Shown here: piece by piece, positions 1 to 5,797 of the stretch
Numbering within the stretch: position 1 is the first letter of the stretch
Layout of the letters: the number at the start of each line of letters is the position of its first letter
From: JBOGXF01 sp050694275
GTDB taxonomy: Bacteria > Actinomycetota > CADDZG01 > WHSQ01
Length of the DNA stretch: 9,791 nucleotides
Reading direction: 5' to 3'
NCBI GenBank assembly: GCA_050694275.1
Contig: JBOGXF010000171.1
Span: 1 to 9,791 of the forward strand
Made by a program: the position numbers and the translations under genes
Notes under the pieces: model-generated
The model's input: the letters and a program-made list of their open reading frames with translations, nothing else
Database searches by the model: none
Told to the model about the DNA's origin: nothing

Positions 1-1
1 G

Positions 2-787
2 ATGAGGACTTTGGCGCTCACCGGCGTGATCGTCGCCCTGCTGGTTGGGGGGTCGGCCGCCGCGGCCGGCTCCGAGGCCGGGCCCCGCTACGTCACCTCC
101 GACCCCGAGCCCGGCGAGCAGAGGGACAATCCCCCGGACGAGGTCACGATCACCTTCAGCGAGCCGCTCGACGACTCCTCCCGGGCCCTGATCCTCGACG
201 CCTGCGACCGCAGGATCGACGACCGCACGAGCGAGGTCTTCGCCAACGAGCTGTCGATCGGGATCGCCACGACCCCGGCCGGCGAGTATCGGGTCTTCTA
301 CGAGGTGACCGGCGTCGGCGGGGCGACCGGTACCACCCAGGGCGCGTTCGGCTTCGAGGTCACGACCGGGCCGAGCTGCGGAGTCCACGACGGGCACGGC
401 GGAAACGGGCACGGCAAGCACGGTGGGGGCGGCGACCACGGCGGGGGCGGCGACCACGGCGAAGACGGGGACCACGGCGGAGCCGCCCATGACGGCGATC
501 ACGACGCGACCGCCGGGGATCATGCCGATCATTCGGCTATGTCCGCCGGGGCGCACGACGGCCACGGCGGCCAGACACACGAGGGCGGACAGAAACAGAA
601 GGGTCGGCACGGCGAGCACCGCGACCGCGTCGGGGCCCAGGAGCTTCAGGCCGAGCCCAGGGCCGACCTCGCGGCCGCCCCCGGTGAGGCCGAGGCCGAC
701 GGCACGGCCCTCGTCCTCGGGCTCGGGCTCGCCGTCGCCATTGGGATGCTCGGGGGCTGGTTCCTCAGGGTCTCGACTCCGAGCTGA
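2..787 (+). CDS. CopC-like copper-resistance domain protein with His-rich tail and C-terminal membrane anchor
   Basis: The predicted 261-residue exported protein has a signal peptide at about residues 1-22 (MRTL, a hydrophobic core, then an Ala-rich cleavage region). A CopC-like beta-sandwich domain follows at about 29-121, recognised by the pattern SDPEPGE, PDEVTITFSEPLDDSS and AGEYRVFYEVTG, then GAFGFEV. Residues 127-209 are a low-complexity Gly/Asp/His stretch with 16 histidines. A membrane segment at about 236-254 (LVLGLGLAVAIGMLGGWFL) ends with a short polar tail. CopC proteins bind copper in the periplasm or outside the membrane and often work with CopD. Here the usual N-terminal His of the mature protein and the DGH-type ligand pair are not visible (VGGATG stands at that place), so copper binding by the domain itself is doubtful and the His tail may take over. 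The ATG lies at the window edge, so a longer form cannot be excluded. The 3' end overlaps the convergent copD end by 23 bases. Confidence 0.75.
   Translation: MRTLALTGVIVALLVGGSAAAAGSEAGPRYVTSDPEPGEQRDNPPDEVTITFSEPLDDSSRALILDACDRRIDDRTSEVFANELSIGIATTPAGEYRVFYEVTGVGGATGTTQGAFGFEVTTGPSCGVHDGHGGNGHGKHGGGGDHGGGGDHGEDGDHGGAAHDGDHDATAGDHADHSAMSAGAHDGHGGQTHEGGQKQKGRHGEHRDRVGAQELQAEPRADLAAAPGEAEADGTALVLGLGLAVAIGMLGGWFLRVSTPS
425..478 (+). repeat. 18-bp tandem repeat coding Gly/Asp/His units
   Basis: The 18-base unit GGGGGCGGCGACCACGGC occurs twice exactly (425-442 and 443-460). A third, diverged copy (461-478) keeps the final GGGGACCACGGC-like part. Each unit encodes six residues with a central Asp-His (pattern GGGDHG). 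The repeat lies in the His-rich tail of the CopC-like protein and explains its expansion by in-frame duplication. Confidence 0.85.
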
Positions 788-1739
788 CCGCGGCCCCCCC
801 GGACGCCGCGTCCTGACGCGTGCGCGCCTGGCCGGTCAGGATGCCGGTGATCCCCATGATCGCGAGCCCGATGGCGAGCTCCGCCGCGATGGTCTTGCGA
901 AACAGCGGCTGCGCTCTGGTCGGTCGCCCCGCGGCCAGCGCCTCGATCATCTGATGCCTCAGGTAGAAGTGGTTGACCCCGCCGATTGCGAGGAGCAGCC
1001 CGAAGACCCCGATCTTGACGGTCAGAACCTGCCCGTAAGCCGTCTCGAGCATGTCGCCGAGCGCGCCCACGTTCAAAAGCGAGTTGATCGTCCCGGTGAT
1101 CGCGGCGACCGTGATCGACACGAACGCGACCTGTGAGAACCGCAGGACCGAGGGCGCGAGCAGAAGCAGCCGGTCGGCCGGAGTGCGCCCGATCCACCCA
1201 TCGGGCAGAGCCACCGCCAGCACGATGATGCCGGTGAACCACGTCGCCACCGACACGAGGTGGACGACGTCGTTGACGATCGCCACGACCCGCGGTGACG
1301 CCACCGCCGCGTGGCCCGAGAAGGTGCTGGTCGACAACAGGGCGAGCCCGAGACCGGCCCACGCGACCCACCACAACGTCGTCGGGCCGTCGTGCCTCCC
1401 TCCCAGCCCGCCGAGCGACCACTGCTGGATTCGGCCCAGCAGCAGCACCGCCAGCGCCGCGAGCAACGGGAGGCGGAGCAGATACCAGCGCCCGAAAGAC
1501 GTGTCGGCGACCGCCGCGACCGCGGAGCCGCTGATCTCTCCGCCCTGCAGCGACGAGAGGAGGATGACCTGAAGCACGAGGCCGATGCCGGTGGCGACCG
1601 CCGAGGCGATCAGCGCGGCTCCGGCGAGACCCCCGAACCGGGCCATGAGCCGCGTGCGGCCATCCGCCCAGTCGCCCGCCGGCAACGAGCCAAACGCCGG
1701 GCGGATCACCAGCAGCAGCACCGGTACGAGCCCGAACAC
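765..1739 (-). CDS. copD: CopD-family copper resistance membrane protein (start probably further upstream)
   Basis: This is a multi-pass inner-membrane protein of the CopD family, 324 residues from the first conventional in-frame start (GTG at 1739), with about eight hydrophobic helices. Family-like blocks are the segment FSGHAAVASPRVVAIVNDVVHL followed by a helix with ATWFTG, and YGQVLTVKIGVFG followed by a helix ending VNHFYLRH. CopD proteins are thought to move copper across the membrane, often with CopC, which here is the convergent neighbour; the two genes overlap by 23 bases at their 3' ends. The GTG at 1739 falls inside the first membrane helix. The reading frame stays open and protein-like upstream (RSIAFTFVRFTSFAANAIV precedes the GTG), and a perfect ribosome-binding site lies at 1819-1826. 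The true protein therefore very probably begins near 1806-1814. The C-terminal tail (about the last 25 residues) is polar and low in conservation signals. Confidence 0.8.
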   Translation of the reverse strand: MFGLVPVLLLVIRPAFGSLPAGDWADGRTRLMARFGGLAGAALIASAVATGIGLVLQVILLSSLQGGEISGSAVAAVADTSFGRWYLLRLPLLAALAVLLLGRIQQWSLGGLGGRHDGPTTLWWVAWAGLGLALLSTSTFSGHAAVASPRVVAIVNDVVHLVSVATWFTGIIVLAVALPDGWIGRTPADRLLLLAPSVLRFSQVAFVSITVAAITGTINSLLNVGALGDMLETAYGQVLTVKIGVFGLLLAIGGVNHFYLRHQMIEALAAGRPTRAQPLFRKTIAAELAIGLAIMGITGILTGQARTRQDAASGGAAVSSESRP

Positions 1740-1818
1740 GATCGCGTTGGCCGCGAACGAAGTGAAGCGGACGAAGGTGAAGGCGATGGATCTCAGCGTC
1801 TCTTCGATCTCTACCGCG

Positions 1819-1826
1819 CCCCTCCT
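1819..1826 (-). promoter_or_regulatory. Strong Shine-Dalgarno site for copD pointing to a non-standard start
   Basis: Read on the - strand the sequence is AGGAGGGG, a near-ideal ribosome-binding site. Six bases after AGGAGG comes GTA (1814-1812), in the copD frame, then GAG and ATC (1808-1806). No ATG, GTG or TTG occurs in frame between here and the GTG at 1739. Either a rare start codon (GTA or ATC) is used, or the GTA is a GTG in the real genome. Confidence 0.55.
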
Positions 1827-1879
1827 GGGATACTTGTCGCCGACGGCCCGTCCCCCAGGGCCCGCGGAGGGAGTCTCCC

Positions 1880-2011
1880 ATGACGGCAGCGCAAGTCATC
1901 TTGGTGGCGGTGACCGCGGCCCTCGTGGCCGTGTTCGCGATGCTGCTGGTCGCCACGATTCTGCGGGCCCGGGGCCGCGACGACGAGGCCCCTTCGAAAG
2001 ACGAGAAATAA
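1880..2011 (+). CDS. Small single-pass membrane protein, 43 residues, unknown function
   Basis: ATG at 1880 is preceded by GGAGG at 1866-1870, a nine-base spacing. The product has a polar start (MTAAQ), one long hydrophobic helix at about residues 6-28 (VILVAVTAALVAVFAMLLVATIL), then a charged cytoplasmic-type tail beginning RARGRDDE and ending SKDEK, and stops at TAA. Arg just after the helix and the acidic/basic tail suggest N-out, C-in orientation by the positive-inside rule. Most codons end in G or C, like the neighbouring genes. The gene diverges from copD across a gap of about 65 bases, so they may share a control region, and it converges on the STAS gene. I do not recognise the family. 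A link to the CopC/CopD proteins is suggested only by position; it could be a small accessory subunit or a membrane-stress peptide. Confidence 0.65.
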   Translation: MTAAQVILVAVTAALVAVFAMLLVATILRARGRDDEAPSKDEK

Positions 2012-2021
2012 CCGGCACTTC

Positions 2022-2078
2022 TGTCGCTTTGCGCAACATATGCGCCGCCATCCGACCCCTCGGTTGCACAAAGGGACA
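2022..2078. terminator. Imperfect inverted repeat between convergent genes, probable terminator-like hairpin
   Basis: Arms 2022-2037 (TGTCGCTTTGCGCAAC) and 2063-2078 (GTTGCACAAAGGGACA) pair at 14 of 16 positions around a 25-base loop. The mismatches are 2026/2074 (G-G) and 2032/2068 (C-A). On the - strand the second becomes a G-U pair, so the hairpin is slightly better in the phosphatase/STAS transcript, whose stop codon lies 18 bases before it. No T-run follows on either strand, so this is not a textbook Rho-independent terminator. It fills most of the gap between the small membrane protein gene and the STAS gene. Confidence 0.5.
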
Positions 2079-2095
2079 TTTGGGCCGGGGGCGGC

Positions 2096-2449
2096 TTAGT
2101 CGCGGAAGCCTTTGGCCGCCTCCTCGACGGTTGGGGCGATCGACACGCCCTCTCCGAAGCCGGTGATCGTGAAGAGCTTGAGGTGCTGCTCACGCGTGCA
2201 CGCGATGGCGAGATCTCCGCCCGCCTCGCGCAGGCGCCGGACCCCGCCCATCAGCGCGCCGAGGCCTGAGGAATCCATGAACGGCACCCCGTCGAGATCG
2301 ACCACGACGCGGGTGGTCTCCTCCTCGACCATCCTGCCCAGCGCGTCGCGCAGGGAGCCGACCGTGTAGACGTCGAGATCGCCCGTGGGGCGCAGAACCC
2401 GGTAATCGGCGGAGTCCTCGATCTCGATCTCTACCTTCTGCTGTGCCAC
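2096..2449 (-). CDS. STAS-domain anti-sigma factor antagonist (SpoIIAA/RsbV type)
   Basis: The protein is 117 residues, the usual length for a stand-alone STAS protein. After a short N-terminus (MAQQKVEIEIED) comes the strand pattern YRVLRPTGDLDVYTVGSLRDAL. The signature VVVDLDGVPFMDSSGLGALMG follows at about residues 48-68; its serine pair (Ser60/Ser61) contains the residue phosphorylated in this family. The end LKLFTITGFGEGVSIAPTVEEA is also typical. In partner switching the unphosphorylated antagonist binds a serine kinase/anti-sigma factor and frees the sigma factor. The start is GTG at 2449, with AGGAG ten bases upstream inside the phosphatase gene. The gene overlaps the phosphatase gene by 19 bases, so translation is probably coupled and the two proteins made together. 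No kinase or sigma factor gene is in the window. Confidence 0.92.
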   Translation of the reverse strand: MAQQKVEIEIEDSADYRVLRPTGDLDVYTVGSLRDALGRMVEEETTRVVVDLDGVPFMDSSGLGALMGGVRRLREAGGDLAIACTREQHLKLFTITGFGEGVSIAPTVEEAAKGFRD

Positions 2450-4017
2450 TGGCTCTCTTCTCCTCTCGTCGGCACGCCTTCCTGAAGGGGCGCGCCCTGA
2501 AACTCGAGAACGAGCATGGTGAGGTCGTCGTCCAGCTTACCGGCCGCGAACCGCTCGACCTCCTTGACCAGCTCGTCTCCCAACGCCTCGCCATCGAGCG
2601 GCGCGAGTCGCGTGAGCGCCTCCGCGAAGCGATGGTCTCCGAACACCTCACCCTCCGGCGACTTGGCCTCTAGGAAACCATCTGTGTACAACACGAGACG
2701 ATCGCCGGGCTCCAGCTTGACGATCGCCTCCGCGAGACCGGGGTCCTCGAACCATCCTAAGGCGCGGTTGCGGGGGCCCTCCAGGTAGTAGCCCCTGCGC
2801 CCATCGGTGGTCGCCGCTTGTGCCCTCAAGAGAAAGGGGGCCGGGTGGCCCATGTTGAACCAGGTCGCTTCGCCCGTCGTGGAGTCCATCACCGCGTAGA
2901 CCGCGGTGGTGAAGGAATCCGGGTCGGTGGCCTCTCGCAACGCTTCGTTCGCGCGTTCGATGATGCGCTTGGGCGTGGCGCCGAGACGGCGCTCGGCGCG
3001 TAACACCGACAGCGCGACCGTCGCCATCAGCGCGGCGGCGATGCCCTTGCCGGACGCGTCGCCGACCGCGACCGTCAGCGTGTTCGCACCGGAATCGACG
3101 TCGAACCAGTCGCCGCCGACCAGGTTGGCCTGGCGCTGTACCGAATACAGATGCGCGCCGCTGATCTCGGGCATCGTCCTTTGCAACAGGTTCTGCTGAA
3201 TCGACGCGGCGATCTCGAGCTCGCGATCCTGAAGGGCGAGCTGTTGAAGTCGCTTGAGCCCCGACTGCATCTCGCTAAAACGCAGGGCGAGCTCTTCGAC
3301 CTCGTCGCCCGAGCGGATCGCGATGTCCTGATCCAGGTCGCCGCGACCGATGCCGCGCGCGGCCTCGACCAGGTAGCCGATGTTGGAGGACAGCCGGCGC
3401 GGCAGGAAGAACGTCAACGCGGTTCCGAGCCCGAGCGCCCCGATCACGACGAGGGCGAGGATGAGCACCGCCTGATTCGCCCGGCGTCTGAGGTCTGACT
3501 CGGCCCCCGCTACCTCGAGGCGCTGCCCGCTGCTCAGCCGGGCGCCGAGCGTCTCGATCTCGGTGACGAGCGGGGTGCCCTCCTGGCCCAGCAGCGCGAA
3601 GGCGTTGGCCTTGAGTCCCTCTTCGGCGAGCGGGACGACGTCGTCGTCGACGAGCACGTGGAAGGCGTCGCCGGCCGCGATCAGCGCCCTGAGATCGGCG
3701 CGCTCCTCCGGGTCGGTGAGCAGGTCCATGGCTTCCTCCTGCGCGACCTCCGCGGTCGCGACCTCGCGCCGGTACTGCTCGAGCAGCCCGAGCTGGCCGC
3801 TCTGGATGAGGAATCCCCTGACCGCGGCCGACTGGGCCGTATAGGAGCGAACGATCTCGTCGACCGTGGCGAGGGCCGGGATCGATTCGTTGAACACGGT
3901 GCGTTGCACCCCGCGCAGCGACGCCAGCAACGACAGCATGACCCAGCCCAAAAGAACGATGAGGATCAAAAGAAGGCCGAAGCCGCCGGCGATCTTGCGC
4001 CGCAGGGACAGTCTCAC
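2431..4017 (-). CDS. Membrane-bound HAMP-PP2C (SpoIIE/RsbU-type) serine phosphatase
   Basis: This 528-residue protein should dephosphorylate a STAS antagonist, presumably the one encoded directly downstream. The order is: transmembrane helix 1 at about 9-32; an extracytoplasmic, mostly helical sensor region at about 33-182 of the four-helix-bundle/CHASE3-like kind; transmembrane helix 2 at about 183-206; HAMP at about 204-258 (EAARGIGRGDLDQ, then GDEVEELALRFSEM); a linking coiled coil (LQQLALQDRELEIAASIQQ); and the SpoIIE-type PP2C domain at about 281-507. Metal-site motifs are intact: VGGDWFDV (299-306), VGDASGKGIAAALMA (318-332), NMGHPAPF (388-395), LYTDGFLEA (443-451) and DDDLTML (496-502). 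The start is GTG at 4017; no strong ribosome-binding site is visible. The 3' end overlaps the STAS gene by 19 bases. The signal sensed by the outer domain cannot be deduced. The promoter must lie in or near the structured divergent gap at 4018-4200. Confidence 0.92.
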   Translation of the reverse strand: MRLSLRRKIAGGFGLLLILIVLLGWVMLSLLASLRGVQRTVFNESIPALATVDEIVRSYTAQSAAVRGFLIQSGQLGLLEQYRREVATAEVAQEEAMDLLTDPEERADLRALIAAGDAFHVLVDDDVVPLAEEGLKANAFALLGQEGTPLVTEIETLGARLSSGQRLEVAGAESDLRRRANQAVLILALVVIGALGLGTALTFFLPRRLSSNIGYLVEAARGIGRGDLDQDIAIRSGDEVEELALRFSEMQSGLKRLQQLALQDRELEIAASIQQNLLQRTMPEISGAHLYSVQRQANLVGGDWFDVDSGANTLTVAVGDASGKGIAAALMATVALSVLRAERRLGATPKRIIERANEALREATDPDSFTTAVYAVMDSTTGEATWFNMGHPAPFLLRAQAATTDGRRGYYLEGPRNRALGWFEDPGLAEAIVKLEPGDRLVLYTDGFLEAKSPEGEVFGDHRFAEALTRLAPLDGEALGDELVKEVERFAAGKLDDDLTMLVLEFQGAPLQEGVPTRGEESQWHSRR

Positions 4018-4036
4018 CGTCTAAGTATCCTGCACA

Positions 4037-4198
4037 GTGGGCCGCCCGGTGATGAGAGGCAGGTTTTGGCGAGTGAAAAGCAAGCATCGCAAGGCCGCAG
4101 GGAGCGTGCGTACCTGGAAGGTACGTGCGCGACCGAGAACGCCGCGAGGCGCCGGCTTTTCGCCGCCACAACCGCCGAGTTGTTACCGGGCGGCCCAC
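4037..4198 (+). ncRNA. Candidate structured RNA or leader element upstream of the metallophosphoesterase
   Basis: The gap between two divergent genes can fold on the + strand into one long arm. P1: 4037-4050 pairs perfectly with 4185-4198 (arm GTGGGCCGCCCGGT), continued by 4051-4055 with 4180-4184 including three G-U pairs. A possible tandem G-A/A-G step follows (4056-4057 with 4177-4178). P1b: 4058-4065 pairs with 4170-4176, with one bulged A. P2: 4068-4071 plus 4076-4081 pairs with 4155-4164 (10 pairs, four-base bulge). Two stems cap it. P3 (4104-4115 with 4119-4130) has 12 pairs including two G-U, flanked by a second tandem G-A/A-G step and two G-C pairs. P4 (4140-4143 with 4148-4151) is closed by a GCGA tetraloop of the GNRA class. 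The five G-U pairs would be C-A mismatches on the - strand, so a + strand transcript is favoured. P1 ends two bases before the ATG and could mask ribosome entry. A TAAGTAT sequence at 4022-4028 could be a -10 box placing the RNA 5' end near P1. I do not match it to a known riboswitch class. A dispersed palindromic repeat is the main alternative. Confidence 0.55.
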
Positions 4199-4218
4199 CT
4201 ATGAGACGCCTGTTTTGG
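4052..4218 (+). repeat. Imperfect 18-base direct repeat bracketing the structured element
   Basis: ATGAGAGGCAGGTTTTGG at 4052-4069 and ATGAGACGCCTGTTTTGG at 4201-4218 agree at 15 of 18 positions. The first copy lies just inside the left P1 arm. The second forms the first six codons of the metallophosphoesterase (MRRLFW). The copies are 149 bases apart, not a multiple of three. They could be the trace of a local duplication or insertion, or chance. Confidence 0.45.
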
Positions 4219-5064
4219 CCTGCCCTGGGAGCGGCCGCCCTCGGGGCCTATGCCCTCTACGAGCCGCGCCGCTTCCGCCTTTCGATCCGCGAGCTGCCGG
4301 TGAGCGAGCCCTGCCCGCCGTTGTCGATCCTTCATGTCTCAGACACTCATCTGTCTGCGCGCTCGAAAGCGCTCCGGCGCTGGCTCGATCGCCTTGTCGA
4401 CGACCTCCCCGAGACGCCCGACATCGTCGCGGCGACCGGCGACCTCATCCAGGACGAGTCCGGGATCGACGAGGTCATCGACTCCTTCGCCCGGCTCGAA
4501 GCGAGGCTCGGGCGGTTCTATGTGCTCGGCTCGCACGATTACTTCGCGTCTGAGTTCCAGAGCTATTTCAGATACGTCACCGGCCGGCGGTCGATGATCC
4601 GAGCCCGTCGGCTTCCGACTGACCGTCTCGAGACCGGGCTGCAGAACAAGGGGTGGATCTCGCTCGGCAACCGCACCGAAATGCTGGCGACCCAGGCGGG
4701 GGGGGTGCGCGTGGCGGGCGTCGACGATCCCTACCTCGGCTGGGATCGCACCGATCACATCGAGCGGCGGCGGGACGAGGTTCTCGCCGTGGGGCTCGTC
4801 CACTCCCCGGACGTCGTCTCGGAATGGGTGCTGAACTCGTTCGACGTCGTGCTGGGCGGGCACACGCACGGGGGGCAGGTGCGCCTACCGGGCATCGGCG
4901 CGATCGTGACCAACTGCACCCTCCCGACCGGGCTGGCCGGGGGCGCGCATCGAATCGGTGATTCGTGGCTTCACGTGAGCCCGGGGCTGGGGGCCGGGAG
5001 GTTCTCGCCCATCCGGTTCAACTGTCGACCGGAGGCCACCCTCTTGCGGCTCAGACCGGCTTAG
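4201..5064 (+). CDS. Membrane-associated metallophosphoesterase (YkuE/YaeI-like, calcineurin fold)
   Basis: The 287-residue protein begins with a basic-hydrophobic segment (MRRLFWPALGAAALGAYALY), probably an N-terminal membrane anchor. The calcineurin-like phosphoesterase motifs come in order: VSDTHL (46-51, metal ligands Asp48/His50), GDLIQD (80-85), GSHDYF (110-115, replacing the usual GNHD), LVHSPD (199-204) and GGHTHGGQ (219-226). The family uses two metal ions to hydrolyse phosphomonoesters or diesters; the YkuE/YaeI branch is membrane-linked and some members act on lipid-linked substrates. The substrate is not deducible here. The Asn of GNHD, normally a metal ligand, is Ser111, while the catalytic-type His112 is kept. 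ATG at 4201 was chosen because it starts the anchor; an in-frame TTG exists at 4180. There is no clear Shine-Dalgarno, and the region before the ATG is the 3' arm of a strong stem. The 3' end is six bases from the convergent phoU stop. Confidence 0.88.
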   Translation: MRRLFWPALGAAALGAYALYEPRRFRLSIRELPVSEPCPPLSILHVSDTHLSARSKALRRWLDRLVDDLPETPDIVAATGDLIQDESGIDEVIDSFARLEARLGRFYVLGSHDYFASEFQSYFRYVTGRRSMIRARRLPTDRLETGLQNKGWISLGNRTEMLATQAGGVRVAGVDDPYLGWDRTDHIERRRDEVLAVGLVHSPDVVSEWVLNSFDVVLGGHTHGGQVRLPGIGAIVTNCTLPTGLAGGAHRIGDSWLHVSPGLGAGRFSPIRFNCRPEATLLRLRPA

Positions 5065-5070
5065 GGGCCC

Positions 5071-5754
5071 TTAGGCGCGAGGAGCTTTCTCCGGGTGGGA
5101 CGCGTCGGTGAACTCGCGGAACACCCCGGTCACGAGAAACGCCACCTGCTCGCCGATGTCGACCGCGTGATCGCCCATGCGCTCAAGATAACGGGACACG
5201 AGAATGAGCTTGGTGGCCCATTCGAAGCTCTCGTCGTCGACGTAGTCCTTGAGGTCGTCGAGCATTCCGCGGTTGAGACGGTCGAGCGCGTTGTCCCGGC
5301 CCGGCAACTCCTCGGCAAGCTCGGCGCTTCGCTGCGCGAACGCCGACAGGGCGGTGTCGAGCATCCCGATGGCGTGCCCACCCATCTCCTGCAGCCGGGT
5401 CACCATCGGCGAGTTCGAGGGGTAGGGATCCTGGTTCTGGACGAACTTGGCGATGTTGACGCACAGGTCGCCGATGCGCTCGACGTGCATGTTGGAGTGC
5501 AGGATCGCGCTCACGAGCCGGAGATCGCCGGCCACGGGGGCCTGCAGAGCAAGGACGTTGAGAATCCGCTCCTCGGCGGCGAGGTACACCTCGTCGACGC
5601 GGTCGTCCTCCTCGATCACGCGCGCCGCAAGGTCGACGTCGCGGCGAGCGACGGCCTCGAGCACTCGCTCGATCTGCTTACGAACGAGGCCGCCCTCGCC
5701 GAGCAGCTCTTGCTCGGCGATCCCCAACTCCTCGTGGAAGCTCACCCGCACCAT
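5071..5754 (-). CDS. phoU: PhoU phosphate-signalling regulator
   Basis: The 227-residue product has the two-repeat helical structure of PhoU, with the metal-binding signature in each half: HVERIGDLCVNIAK at about 90-103 and YLERMGDHAVDIGE at about 189-202. The start MVRVSFHEEL is typical (a helix in which the protein contacts its own repeats). PhoU links the PstSCAB transporter to the phosphate sensor kinase and keeps the Pho response off when phosphate is plentiful. ATG at 5754 is used, with GGTGGAG just upstream; the adjacent GTG codon at 5751 is an alternative with better spacing. The frame is open far upstream, but that stretch is the antisense of the kinase gene and not protein-like. phoU is divergent from the kinase/regulator pair rather than at the end of the pst operon, an arrangement also known for Streptomyces phoU and phoR-phoP. 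Confidence 0.95.
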   Translation of the reverse strand: MVRVSFHEELGIAEQELLGEGGLVRKQIERVLEAVARRDVDLAARVIEEDDRVDEVYLAAEERILNVLALQAPVAGDLRLVSAILHSNMHVERIGDLCVNIAKFVQNQDPYPSNSPMVTRLQEMGGHAIGMLDTALSAFAQRSAELAEELPGRDNALDRLNRGMLDDLKDYVDDESFEWATKLILVSRYLERMGDHAVDIGEQVAFLVTGVFREFTDASHPEKAPRA

Positions 5755-5797
5755 GGCTCCACCATATCCGGCTCCCCCACGGGGGCGCGAGGTTATG

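Noticed and set aside
423..1136. + strand open frame over the His-rich region and the end of copD.
   Set aside because: Shadow frame, Thr/Arg/Pro-rich, and it crosses two real gene ends.
1869..1879. Small palindrome GGGAG-T-CTCCC just before the small membrane protein gene, as an RNA hairpin masking the ribosome site.
   Set aside because: A one-base loop cannot form in RNA. At most it is a short DNA operator, with no support beyond its symmetry.
646..2193. Long - strand open frame over copD and the region upstream of it.
   Set aside because: Arg/Gly/Pro-rich shadow of the copD frame and its surroundings; no domain and no membrane pattern.
4046..4080. Hammerhead-ribozyme-like core (UGAUGAG followed later by GUGAAA).
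   Set aside because: The essential C before UGAUGA is G, the GAAA spacing does not fit the three-stem core, and no cleavage-site strand pairs correctly.
4037..4198. A MITE or insertion-sequence end, because of the 14-bp inverted arms.
   Set aside because: No target-site duplication is visible outside the arms, and pairing continues inside the arms with G-U pairs that favour RNA. Kept only as the alternative reading.
3275..4198. - strand open frame of about 300 codons starting near the metallophosphoesterase.
   Set aside because: Out-of-frame shadow of the PP2C phosphatase, with Arg-rich composition and no domain.
4052..4204. A 50-codon open frame across the structured element whose TGA overlaps the ATG of the metallophosphoesterase (ATGA), like a coupled leader peptide.
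   Set aside because: Its third codon positions are only about two-thirds G/C, far below the neighbouring genes. It has no ribosome-binding site and the composition is Arg/Pro-rich as in chance frames. The base pairing of the region explains its sequence better.
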